Assembly (NCBI GenBank): GCA_025526935.1
Contig: JAHLKD010000070.1
Location: 62,001-126,000, forward strand
Source of the DNA: Cladochytrium replicatum
Lineage: Eukaryota; Chytridiomycota; Chytridiomycetes; Cladochytriales; Cladochytriaceae
Reading direction: 5' to 3'
Length of the DNA stretch: 64,000 nt
Shown here: positions 46,792 through 56,447 of the stretch, piece after piece
Position numbering within the stretch: position 1 is the stretch's first letter
Layout: every line of letters begins with the position of its first letter
Translations under genes and position numbers: made by a program
The notes under the pieces: model-generated
What the model was told of the DNA's origin: nothing
The model's database searches: none
The model's input: the letters and a program-made list of their open reading frames with translations, nothing else

Positions 46792-46794
46792 ACC

Positions 46795-48049
46795 ATGCTT
46801 TCCATCCTTGCATTCGCTGCCATTGTTGCTACCGCTGCATTCAACTTCCCTTCAGCTGTAAATGCACAGGTAGACGGCGTAGACTTCTTGGGATGCAACA
46901 CTCCAAACACTCTTGCCATGACCTTCGACGATGGTCCCCATGTGAGTTTCGCCGCTATTGAGGGTGCTATTCACTTCTGACCTGTTATTTTCAAAAGGCC
47001 ACCATCACTCCTGCCATTCTGGACGTCCTGAAGGAGCTTGGCATTAAGACCACCTTCTTCATCCTCGTACGCACAACTCTGTAAACAGAAGTTTGCCCAG
47101 TGGCTTACCAACATTTCTCACAAATAGGGAAAAAACGCTGTGAGCACACAGGCAATCCTTAAACGTGCGTATGACGAAGGTCACCAGATCGCACACCACA
47201 CATACGACCACCTGTCACTTCCAACTCTCACGGACGCTCAGGTCCGTGAGCAGATCCAAAAGAACGAGGACTTGATCAACAGCGTCATCGGTCACCGTAC
47301 CGCTCTGATGCGCCCACCCTACGGCGACTCTGACACCAGAGTTTACAATATTGTAAAGTCGATGGGTTACACCTTGGTTAAATGGAACCTGGACACCAAC
47401 GACGTGAGTTTAATGACACTGCAGTAGTAGTGTACTTGGTTCTTACTTTATTACAGTGGCAAAACATCGACCCGTTCAAAATCTTCGAGACCGACCTTAA
47501 GCCTGGAACCGGATACGACTCGCTCTCCCACGACATCAACGTCCAACAGTAAGTCGAGCCCTATGAAACTGGATCTCGCAAAACTCTTACCTCTTCCACT
47601 CTAGAACCCCCGCAAAGATCCGTCAGATCTACAACCTCGTCAAGCAGCGCGGCTTCCGCTTCATCTCCATGGCCGAGTGCGTTGGCAGGGCACCCTACAA
47701 GGACGGCTACGGCAACGTCGTGAACTCGGCATTTGACAGGTCTTCTGGCGGTGGAGCACAGAACCCTGCTTCCCCTGCGGCCGGTGGTGCTACCCGCACA
47801 TCCGCTGCAGCCGGAAGTGCTGCCACCACGACTGGTGCTCCCGGTCCGGCGCCCTCGTCTGCCGCTGGTGGAGCACCCACAACTACGACCGTTGTGATTG
47901 CCCAGCAGGCGACCACGGCTGTGAGGAGCTCAACGACTGCGGCGCCAACCGCGACTGCTACCGGAGGTGCCATTGTTGGCACTGGTGCATCGCTGCCTTT
48001 GGTTTCTGCAGTTTCGCTCTTTGCCGCCATTGCAGCACTCGTTGCTTAG
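46795..48049 (+). CDS. Chitin deacetylase (NodB family), copy 2, GPI-anchored type
   Basis: Five exons (46795-46941, 46998-47066, 47128-47403, 47457-47548, 47605-48049) encode 342 residues with no frame error. The signal peptide is MLSILAFAAIVATAAFNFPS. NodB motifs are MTFDDGPH, HQIAHHTYDH, MRPPYGDSD and WNLDTND, followed by RGFRFISMAECVGRAP. The C-terminal third is a Thr/Ala/Gly/Pro stalk ending in a hydrophobic tail without a basic end (LPLVSAVSLFAAIAALVA), typical of GPI attachment. It removes acetyl groups from chitin at the plasma membrane or wall. Intron positions and exon sizes match copy 1, which lies head-to-head 818 bp away, so the two arose by inverted duplication. Confidence 0.95.
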
Positions 48050-48320
48050 ACACATTTTATAGATGCTGCTTTTTTTTTGATTTTGTGGTTGTTGTGTGTA
48101 CACCTGTGATTAACGGATGGATTATTGCAAATAGGAGATAACACTTGGTTTTTCAGCAATCCCAATGATAATTTCCGAATGTTTTGATCACCCAATATTT
48201 TATCATTATGTTCTTATGTCTATTTTCAAAACTTCCCATCATAAATATGCTTCGCCGGTCACCTCTACGTGGCTTGAACATCTCATCACATTCGCCGTGG
48301 ATCACCACAAAACACAGAAA

Positions 48321-49521
48321 ATGGATTCTCTGAAGCTGCTGCTGGCGACCCCAACCGATTTCACAAGCGAGCATGCTACCCGTGCGGCGAACGCGCTCAT
48401 GCATGGAGAAGCTACTCACGCCCAGGTCGGCGGCTTTCTCGTAGCATTGAAGTTGACAGGAAAGGAATCCGATCCCTCCATCGTCGCAGCCTTCGCATCG
48501 GTCATGCGTGACAACAGCCTTCACATATCCATTCCACCACATCTCGAGAACAGCGTAATAGACATTGTAGGCACAGGTGGTGATGGTCAAAATACATTCA
48601 ACGCTTCGACGGCCGCGGGGCTCGTCGGCGCTGGCGCTGGCTGTATCGTTGCAAAGGTAGAAGAAATTTTCAAATGCTGAATCTTTGTTTCTGATTGCGT
48701 ATCAGCATGGAAACAGGGCATCGTCGTCCAGTTGTGGATCCGCAGACGTTTTGGAGGCACTCGGATGCCATCTGTCCAACCTCACGCCCGATGATGTATC
48801 GCGCTCTCTCGAATCGTCTGGATTCGCCTTTTTGTTTTCTCAGGTCTTCCATCCCGCCATGAAAAACGTCTCGGTCCCACGGAAAGAGCTCGGCGTTCGA
48901 ACAATCTTCAACCTGTGAGTTTGAAATAAAACAATATCGTACATGAACGGCTCATTGATTTAATGATTGGTCTCAGACTGGGACCATTGACGAACCCCGC
49001 CCGGCCAAAGCAGATTGTCCTTGGCGTCTACGCGAAAGAACTCGGGCTGCTCTTCGCTCAAACACTCAAACTCACAGGTGTACAGCGCGCGTGGGTCGTG
49101 CACGGAGAGATCGGTCTTGATGAGGTACAACCAAACTCCAAGATCAAGATCGTTTTTAAAACACTTTGTTTGGCTCCAGGTCAGCCCGGAAGGTTTCACA
49201 CAAGTCTGGGATCTGCGTCCCGACGGCTCGATCACAGAACTCCGTCTCCACCCCTCCGATTTCGGATTGTCAGAACACCCGCTCTCTACAGTCGTTGGCG
49301 GCGATGCGTCGATGAACTCCAAAACAATGCACAGTCTTCTGAACGGAGAACTACCGGACGGACACCCGATTCTTGACTTTGTCCTACTTAATGCGGCTGC
49401 GCTGGTGTATGTTGCCGGGAAAGCAGGGTCGATTAAAGAGGCGGTTGGCGTTGCAAGGGAAAGCATCCGGAGTGGGAAGGCAAAGCGTGCGCTGGAGGGG
49501 TTTAAAGTTTGCACGCAATGA
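48321..49521 (+). CDS. TRP4: Anthranilate phosphoribosyltransferase (tryptophan biosynthesis)
   Basis: Four exons (48321-48656, 48706-48914, 48977-49124, 49180-49521) give 344 residues. The enzyme transfers phosphoribose from PRPP to anthranilate, the second step of tryptophan synthesis, in the cytosol. Family motifs are present in order: [20 protein letters not shown] (PRPP loop), [21 protein letters not shown] (anthranilate and Mg sites), [17 protein letters not shown], and the C-terminal [20 protein letters not shown]. Length is normal for the family. The start at 48321 is preceded by AGAAA and gives the expected N-terminus ([10 protein letters not shown]). Confidence 0.95.
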
Positions 49522-49681
49522 ATGGCGTGGTTTCCCAATGAGGCGGTAGCATGCTTTCAGAGAGACAGAGGGATGCTTGTGGGAAAGTATCATCATAGAA
49601 AACTTCTCGACGATGCGAAACCTTCTTTCTTAGAAGAGCAATATAATGCGCTCAAATTGAGGTCGAAGAGAACGATTATGT

Positions 49682-50440
49682 TCAAGTTAATGTTTCTACA
49701 TCTGTGGTAGACTTAATGGAAGGTCCTTGCGTCGACCGTCGCGCTGCCTCAGAGTTCCTATTGCGCTTTCGTACTACCTCGTCGTCCTCCTCTTCCGAGG
49801 GCACTCCCACTTCATCATCGTATGTGTTGTTGTGGTGTGGGGATGCAGATGTAGTCGACCGACGCGAACGTTTAAAAGAAGCAGGCGAAGTAGATGCAGC
49901 GTGGACGACGATTTCGCAGATGTGGCAGCAGAATTTGTGACGTTGGATGGTTTGGATTTTGTCGCGCGGGGTGGCTTTCTTTGTTGTCGTCGCAACGGCA
50001 GGAGGCAATTGCTCAGCAGGCTCATGCAGAGGAGAAGGGTTGGTCATGACAGATCGGCATCCTGTTGCTTGCCAGGTCGTCGCCGCACACATTTGTCGGG
50101 ACCGCAGATCCAAAGTTGAATACGGGCTCGCTCTTGGTGAACGAAGAACCCTGGGAACCACAACCGTTGTTGACATGCACTGTAAAAAGTTGGCGGGTCC
50201 ATTACCATTGATCGCCGTCGTCATTGTAGGCGGTACAACAACCGATACTGTGAAAGCCTGAGAGGTAATCTCGTTCCATGGGATCAAGAAACCGTCCGAT
50301 TTTGATACGAAAAGGGCGTTTGGAGAACCAGTTCCCCTCGACCTCGACACTGAACCGAAAACAGTCAGCCGACACAAAAGTGTGCTAAACGGAAAGGAAA
50401 TAACCTCATGTAAGATCAAAGATCGGAATCTATGATACAA
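49682..50440 (-). CDS. Hypothetical protein
   Basis: This is an open minus-strand frame of 252 codons. A middle segment (NGNGPANFLQCMSTTVVVPRV followed by YSTLDLRSRQMCAATTWQ) looks globular and Cys-containing. It is followed by a basic and acidic disordered tail (KRSRRSTTSAS, then EEEDDEVVRKRNRN), which suggests a nuclear protein. The true start is unclear. The first codons are TTG, and an acceptor (TTCAG near 50350) suggests that an upstream exon precedes VEVEGNW or the equivalent frame. I do not recognise the family. It is convergent with TRP4, with overlap-free 3' ends 160 bp apart. Confidence 0.45.
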   Translation of the reverse strand: MYHRFRSLILHEVISFPFSTLLCRLTVFGSVSRSRGTGSPNALFVSKSDGFLIPWNEITSQAFTVSVVVPPTMTTAINGNGPANFLQCMSTTVVVPRVLRSPRASPYSTLDLRSRQMCAATTWQATGCRSVMTNPSPLHEPAEQLPPAVATTTKKATPRDKIQTIQRHKFCCHICEIVVHAASTSPASFKRSRRSTTSASPHHNNTYDDEVGVPSEEEDDEVVRKRNRNSEAARRSTQGPSIKSTTDVETLT

Positions 50441-50849
50441 GCAAACGACTTAGCAATGTAACGTCATCAAGGTCGTTTCACCGACCCCTACAATGACGAA
50501 AACGCAGTACAGGACCGAATCCGGTCAGTGCATAGTATCACCAATCCCCGTACTGTCACAAAAGCAAGATGAATACGCTTATCAGCGAAAAAAAGTTGAA
50601 AAATTGAAAAATGATATGGGGTGAATGGAAAACAGAGGAAAATGATTCTTCACCAAAGGAATCGAGGAAGCAATGGGAGAAGGACGGATAGTAAAATGAA
50701 ACACGCCTCCAATCAAGTAGCTGGAAGAAAGACTCGGAAACAGCGACGATAAAATTTTAAACACAAGGGAGAGGTAGACTACTCTCGGACAACTGGAGTA
50801 CACAGAAAGCGAAAAACTCAAAAAGTCTTCACTGGATTTTTCTTCCCCT

Positions 50850-51382
50850 AGTGAACCACTTTGGAGATGCCCGTGCTGCTGCGGATGTTGAGCATCTGGG
50901 CTTTGTTTTCGCTCCATTGCTCACAAGCAGCGCGAACACCTGGCTCAATACTGCACCACTTGCCAAACATCTTTGTCTGCATTTTTCTCCGTCCAGATTC
51001 TCCACTTGCCTGCACAGAGTAGAGGTCCTGAATGAATCAATGGACCATGTTTCGAGGGATGCGGTGTCAATGGAGGTTGCGGTGTCGATGGAGGATCCGG
51101 TGTCGATGGAGGATGTGGTTTCGATGGATGATCCAGCGTTTGTTGTTTTGGGATAGACTTTGGATGATGGGGAGTATCGACTGAATCAACTGAGGAAGCG
51201 GGACCGACGATTGAACGCTTGGCTGGCGTTTCGATCTCTGGTGATGCTTTCCAACAGCGGAAGCTTTCCTCTTCCCGGAAATATTGATGCCACTCCCGGT
51301 GAACAATCCGCAACGTCCTAAGTCTGAGTCTTATTGTCCAGGGCCGTTGGCTGTATCTTCTCTGACTTGCCCACGCGGACAT
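50850..51382 (-). CDS. Hypothetical Pro-rich protein or C-terminal exons of the upstream gene
   Basis: Minus-strand frames in this stretch look coding: one contains SVDTPHHPKSIPKQQTLDHP and a short Pro/Thr repeat, and another reads MFGKWCSIEPGVRAACEQ to the end near 50853. A possible intron (GTCCATTG to GTGCAG, about 51050-51015) would connect them, but it is short. The DNA has four imperfect 18-bp repeats (GTGTCGATGGAGGAT type) at 51061-51132 within the coding part. This may be the 3' part of the gene at 51318-52605. Confidence 0.35.
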
Positions 51383-52605
51383 CCGCGTTCGCCTTTATTC
51401 GTTGTGAGCCCTGGTGGCTGACGTCCATGTGCTTCTTTTGTACAGCTCGCCGTGACAAAAGCATTGCGTTCGCCTTTTCAACTTTATTGAGTTGTTGGTA
51501 GTGAGCCTGTTTGCGTTTGATCGCCTCTATTGCCGACACGTGGTTCCGGTTCCGCCTGGCCCAAATTTCTCCATTCGATGCAGGGAAGCTCCTCGATCGT
51601 GTGCTTGATGTCCTTGACGAGCTCCAAAGCCTTTTCTTTCAGCCCTGGCGAGAACTTCCTTGGTTTTTTGATGTTTGTCGCAAACATTTCAATAGGCGGA
51701 GGGTGCTCCCTGGTCCGCAGCAGGACTTCATCTACGTATCTCCAGTCTGGCGGAAACATGGTGCGCCGATAAACGACAAACTCCTCATACCGTCCCGTTT
51801 TGCGCTTAAGTTGGTTCAGAAGGTTGTCTTGCCAGTCCTCGTGTCGTTCAAGAGGGGTGCGCTCTCGAAATCGGAACGGTAATGGCTCAAAACGAATGCT
51901 CACTACATCTGGGATATGAGTGATGTACTGGAGGTAATTGCGTTCTAGTACGCACGTTCCATAAAAATATGATTTGACCGATCGTACATCGTGATGTGAG
52001 TTCAATTTTGTTGGAGCAAATTGTTGAATAGGTTTGTCTTGGCTGGCTCTTTGTGGCAACTGTCGCGGTTTTGGATACACTGTGAGATGATCAAAGTTGG
52101 CTTGAGATGAGCAGTTTGCGAAGTATTGGATTGATAGGCGGGTCAGGGGAGGGTTAGAAGATATACTGAGATAAGTGGAAGTTTGTATAAAAATAATTCC
52201 AGTTTCGATTTGAGTGGCGGATAGGTTGTTCTCCTTGTTTGCTGTGATCACAGTCTTTGAGAGAACAGCGAGAGCTGAGAGCAACTTAGAAGTGACAGTC
52301 AGGGTTCTAGCTTGCGAACGGATGCTGTTGTTGTGGTGACTTGAAGATGCAGGGTTCAATGGTGACTCGGTAGTATATGGCCGTGACAGAAAGTGCTTAG
52401 TGACAGCGATTGGGATAGTCAGGCAATCAAGATCCTGGAAGTAGACGAGCCTAAAAATTGAGCTAGTATCTTCGTGAGCAGATGTTTGGAGGTGGCGACC
52501 AACTTGAGCTTCTGGTAAGAAGCAGAGAACGGGCGATTCAGTCCTCTCGTAACAGCAACAGCTCTGAAAAGCTGAGCTCGCGGATGGTAGGCAGCACGAA
52601 AGCAA
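51318..52605 (-). CDS. Hypothetical basic protein
   Basis: This long minus-strand frame (52605-51484) is continued by an overlapping frame (51539-51318). The most protein-like part is PLERHEDWQDNLLNQLKRKT through MFPPDWRYVDEVLLRTREHP to LKEKALELVKDIKHTIEELP. The continuation AIEAIKRKQAHYQQLNKVEK is strongly helical and basic. The first 150 codons look less convincing and may be leader. The two frames overlap with no GT-AG pair between them, so there is a frameshift or a missed small exon. The basic helical character would suit a mitochondrial ribosomal or RNA-bound protein, but that is a guess. Confidence 0.45.
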
Positions 52606-53134
52606 GCCGGCGAAAAGACGTTCAGAATTTGTCGGGGACCGGGATTGTTTGGATTAGGCAATCAGGGTGGAGAAACATGGCCATTCTGAGAGATTCTGCT
52701 GGTCTGTGAGGGCAGTGAGATACGAGATACTTGTATTCAAGCCAATCAAACGAAAAATCTTGTTCACATTTTGGTTAATTCAAGTCCGTTTGTTTACTCC
52801 ATGCTGTGATTCGTCGAATCCTGCTTGGTAAAAACGACTGAGAGCCTCTGGCGAGCTGGAGCGAGTGACTGGTTCCCTAGGAATATTGAATTACAAAAAT
52901 TGTTTCCATCTTGGATGTTCCTGTGTTCTTCACTTTCCTCGGCAATAAACAGCTAACAAAACATTACTCGTCCTCGGAGTATTCATCTCCCCATCCCATT
53001 GACCACTTCCGTCCCATCTACTGGCCAGTTCAAAAACCGGTATCACACGCCCACTCTTATCTTACAATCGGACAGTCAACGCTAGGTCTCTTATTTCAAT
53101 GGACGTCTGTGAAGACTCGATTCAAAAGTCCAAT
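52606..53134. other. Intergenic region, no gene seen
   Basis: No supported gene is present. The stretch separates the basic hypothetical protein's upstream side from an ankyrin relic, and no repeat or motif stands out. Confidence 0.45.
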
Positions 53135-53420
53135 TCAAGCACACTCCACTTCATCTTTCATCTTGGGGCCTCTTGACTCCCACCCCTGCAAAACTTTGAG
53201 TTGCCTGTTAAGACTCGCCATGTCCATCAAACTTTCTCGGTGCTTTAATTTGAGTCCACTCGCTGTCCACCAATCGAGAACATTCAAATGTCCCTCTTCG
53301 CTGGTGTGATCGATCAATCGCACTTTCGCTGCACTTTATTCGTGGCCACTTGATCTCCAGACTGGCGTTGCAACAGAATTCAAATCTCTCTTTGAGATAC
53401 AATGAGACGGCAATCAACGG
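53135..53420 (-). pseudogene. Ankyrin-repeat protein relic
   Basis: The minus strand reads IDHTSEEGHLNVLDWWTASG followed by MDMASLNRQLKVLQGWESRG. These are two consecutive ankyrin-like units with the VLDWW-type ending shared with the relic at 8930-9410. No F-box start and no continuation are seen, and an overlapping frame (53417-53208) suggests a frameshift. It is a leftover of the same expanded family. Confidence 0.6.
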
Positions 53421-53734
53421 TACTTCCGAGAATGGCTAAATCTCTGTTCTCGATTGGTAGCAGTCGGGGGCCCTGACTTACTGTGTGAATAGAAAGCGAC
53501 TAGCTATAACGGCCGGGTCGACGTTGTCGAATGGTGGAGGAATGCTTTCCTCCAACCATCAACATCGCCTGCGTTTTCACAAATTGATTTCAGTGTTCAA
53601 TGCTCACATTTCAGATGACTCCTTTCCTTCGAAGGCAGCGACAATCTTCCGCACGGTCTCACACCACTTTACTCAGAACCACACAATCAGCATTCAATTG
53701 ATAATTGCAAAAAGATCAATCGGGCAATTATCTT

Positions 53735-53882
53735 AGGACTTCAAACTGGGGTACCGGAAAAGGGTTTCGAGGTCGTCATCCTCGCCATGAAGTTTGAAGC
53801 GATCAGCTACACGATCCATGATGGTCGAGTAGTCGGAGGACAGGTCGATTTTGATCCTCAGTTGCTCTTCATTGAAAGTGAA
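53735..53882 (-). other. Orphan last exon of an unknown protein
   Basis: After an acceptor (GCATTTGTTAG) the minus strand encodes FTFNEEQLRIKIDLSSDYST, then IMDRVADRFKLHGEDDDLET and ends in a stop. Composition and the acidic end hint at a PB1-type ubiquitin-like fold as in polarity proteins, but this is weak. No partner exon was found between here and the next gene's stop codon at 54060. It may be an alternative 3' exon of that gene or a relic. Confidence 0.3.
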
Positions 53883-54059
53883 CTAACAAATGCGTGGCTG
53901 AATTCTGCTGTCACAGATCGTTCTGACTGCTGTGTGTGTGAAATGACGTCGGATTGCTAATGACCTGGGGGCACCAAAAAGTTTGGCAAGTTAGAGAACG
54001 GATTTATTTAGTAAGGTGCAATTCCGAAAGTTTATCCCATGCTTGAAAAGGATCGTTCT

Positions 54060-56138
54060 TCATGCAGGTTCCACTCCAATCTTCTTTTCCAATGCCTCCA
54101 GTCGATCTAGCACGGACTGCAATATTCGGTTCGTCAACTCCGGATGATATCCCGACGTCGCCTCAGCACCCCCCGTCGGCGCACCTCCGGGTCTGATCCC
54201 ACCAATCGCACTCAGCGGCCCACCACCTACGTGGAACGTCCCCCTGGCACTAAATAACTGTCCATTATGCATCTGACTGCCTCCAACACCCGTCTGTGGG
54301 CCAAGCCTCGCCGACACCATTCCCGCGTTCTCATGGTTCCCACTTTCCGATCCGTTCGCTGTCGGATCCACCCCCATCATATCCTCAATGACCCGAAGTC
54401 GACGGTTCAACTGCGTCAGGGCCATCCCAAATTTCTCACCATATGTCATCTGCATCTTTCCAAAATGCGTCTGCACGAGCCCCTCAATCATCGTCGCTGA
54501 ACCCTGCAGCGTCTGAAGCAGCGCCGCAGATTTGCGGATCTGATCTTTCAGCGTCCGCTGCAGCGCGATTGATTCTTCCATCTGGTCGTAGATGCCCTCG
54601 AACACGCTCAGGAAGTGCGTTCGAGATACTAGAGGCGGCTGGACTGCGGTGATCGGTGGTGGGTGCGAACCGAGGTTGTGTGGTAGATGGATATGCGATG
54701 ACGACGGCGGGGGCGCGTGTGAATCGCGGTGTATGGTGTGTTGTGGGGTTGCAGCTGGATGGACGCTCGAGGAGCCTCCCGAGTTGGAAAGGTGGTGATT
54801 TGCTAGAGATGTGCCGTGTGGTGTGTATCCCGTTGAAGGCGAAACAGGATGCATATGTGATGGTGTGGGGACGGGAAGTCTTCGAGCTGGGAACTCGGGG
54901 TTTCTAGGAGAAGGAGGGAATCGAGCATCCATGTTCTGTCTCAACTGTCCAGCACCTCTGAAGCTGAGGCCACTTGGAGGAAGATGATGAGAGGGTGTGT
55001 GCAATGGTGGGGGCATTGCTTGTGCATCTGCGTCTTGAGTAGTTGGCAATGGACGAACTGGCCCGTCGTGTGGTGCTGACATTATTTGCGGATGTCGATT
55101 GCCGTCTGATCCAGGTGTGGTGATTGTTAGTCGAGTGTGGTTGCGCTTTTCACTCATCCGTCGCCCCGAAGGTGTGGGATCAGACGAAAATGGAGGCTTT
55201 TCGCTGTTTCCAACGCCAATACCGGCAGGGGACTCTGTAATTGGAACGGCGGAGGTATTGGTGTCGGCGTTCGAGTGAAGGCAATCTTGTGCAGAGCGGG
55301 GGTAGTTGTCAAGAGACGTTGTAATAATTGAGAGTCGCTTCCGCTTTCTTCTGTCCTCACTCATCGCTGGATTTGGTGTCTCTGGCTGAGCCGAACTGGG
55401 GGGCTCCGACGAAGCGTCATCCATGGTTCTCTTCTGTCCAATATCGGGATTCGACCTTGATGCAGAATGCATTCCCTGTTTGGCCGAACTCGGCTGACGA
55501 AAGCTGTTATTAAAATGCCGAAACACCCAAAAATAGTCATAACTTACCCTGGCTCCTTCACTTTTAGGACTGTCTACAGATTTCTCTTTCCAATCCAAGA
55601 CCATGCTTTCTGTACTGCTTCCACCTGAACGGTGTGTCTGCTCAAACTCAAAGTCTAGCTCGTCTACCGTTTCTCCGAACGGCCGCTTCAAGGTCAGCCC
55701 GTTCAAGCTCTTCAAGATATCTTCTGCCTCTGCGGCTCCCACTTTCAGGCTGGATGCATCCAGTCGACACAGTCTTCGAACAATCTGCAAACCCGGCGAA
55801 TCTGTCGACCCTTTGATCCCAGAAAGTGCCTCCGTAGATATGTAAACATCACCAGTGCTTTCGCTCAGCGTGTGGGTTGGATCCGAGAGGTACCCCGATG
55901 GTAGCATTCCGGATCTCAACAAGTATCCGACGTCCTGTGAAAACACCAAGTGGTCCAAATCCCGAGAGCGAAAGAATGTGCGCTGAATCGTTTGATTTGT
56001 ATTTCCTGTTTCCGGAACCGAAATTGTGTAGAGGCAAAAGGCGTGACCATGCCTGCCCGTCCGAAACACTCCCAGCTTCAGCTTTGCGACTCGCAGGGCC
56101 TTCTCAACCGTCTCCGACCCCGCTGTGTTTTCCCGCAT
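54060..56138 (-). CDS. Hypothetical, largely disordered protein with C-terminal coiled coil
   Basis: The minus-strand gene starts at ATG 56138. A 54-nt in-frame GT-AG intron (55547-55494) splits it, giving 674 residues when spliced. Residues 1-190 look folded (KLKLGVFRTGRHGHAFCLYTI, LCRLDASSLKVGAAEAEDIL). The middle is Ser/Pro/His-rich disorder with a basic KRKRLSIIT-type patch. Residues from about 500 form a helical segment (FEGIYDQMEESIALQRTLKDQ), and the extreme C-terminus (ILQSVLDRLEALEKKIG) is another short coiled coil. This suggests a nuclear or scaffold protein that oligomerises. I do not recognise a family. Confidence 0.65.
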   Translation of the reverse strand: MRENTAGSETVEKALRVAKLKLGVFRTGRHGHAFCLYTISVPETGNTNQTIQRTFFRSRDLDHLVFSQDVGYLLRSGMLPSGYLSDPTHTLSESTGDVYISTEALSGIKGSTDSPGLQIVRRLCRLDASSLKVGAAEAEDILKSLNGLTLKRPFGETVDELDFEFEQTHRSGGSSTESMVLDWKEKSVDSPKSEGARVSYDYFWVFRHFNNSFRQPSSAKQGMHSASRSNPDIGQKRTMDDASSEPPSSAQPETPNPAMSEDRRKRKRLSIITTSLDNYPRSAQDCLHSNADTNTSAVPITESPAGIGVGNSEKPPFSSDPTPSGRRMSEKRNHTRLTITTPGSDGNRHPQIMSAPHDGPVRPLPTTQDADAQAMPPPLHTPSHHLPPSGLSFRGAGQLRQNMDARFPPSPRNPEFPARRLPVPTPSHMHPVSPSTGYTPHGTSLANHHLSNSGGSSSVHPAATPQHTIHRDSHAPPPSSSHIHLPHNLGSHPPPITAVQPPLVSRTHFLSVFEGIYDQMEESIALQRTLKDQIRKSAALLQTLQGSATMIEGLVQTHFGKMQMTYGEKFGMALTQLNRRLRVIEDMMGVDPTANGSESGNHENAGMVSARLGPQTGVGGSQMHNGQLFSARGTFHVGGGPLSAIGGIRPGGAPTGGAEATSGYHPELTNRILQSVLDRLEALEKKIGVEPA

Positions 56139-56447
56139 CAGGTTGTTTGCTCACTCGTGCTATGCTGAGGTAATTGTACTGCCCGCCGGAGAATTAATTT
56201 TTCATATCAGCTGTGCTGGTGACTAATGTAGACCTTTTCGGGGCCTGGTACTCTTTGGTTGTAGTTCACCTTTTGAATCAGATAAGTATCGGCGGACCTT
56301 CCAATCTTTTACGGCCCCCACCGCTTCGGTCGTCGAGATTTTGAGATTTTGATTTCGTGTTGGGGTGTCTGAGCCACACCAAATGAAAACTACAAAATAA
56401 AATAAAAAGAAAGAAACTTAAATACTACAGAAGAACGGAATACGACT
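56139..56447. other. Short intergenic region between two minus-strand genes
   Basis: No gene is seen. It holds the 3' flank of the coiled-coil gene and the promoter of the disordered-protein gene, with A-rich runs (56388-56420) near the likely poly(A) site. Confidence 0.5.

Noticed and set aside
53485-53736. 83-codon + strand open frame as a gene
   Set aside because: It has no domain or conserved feature, and it lies in a relic region opposite fragmentary minus-strand coding sequence.
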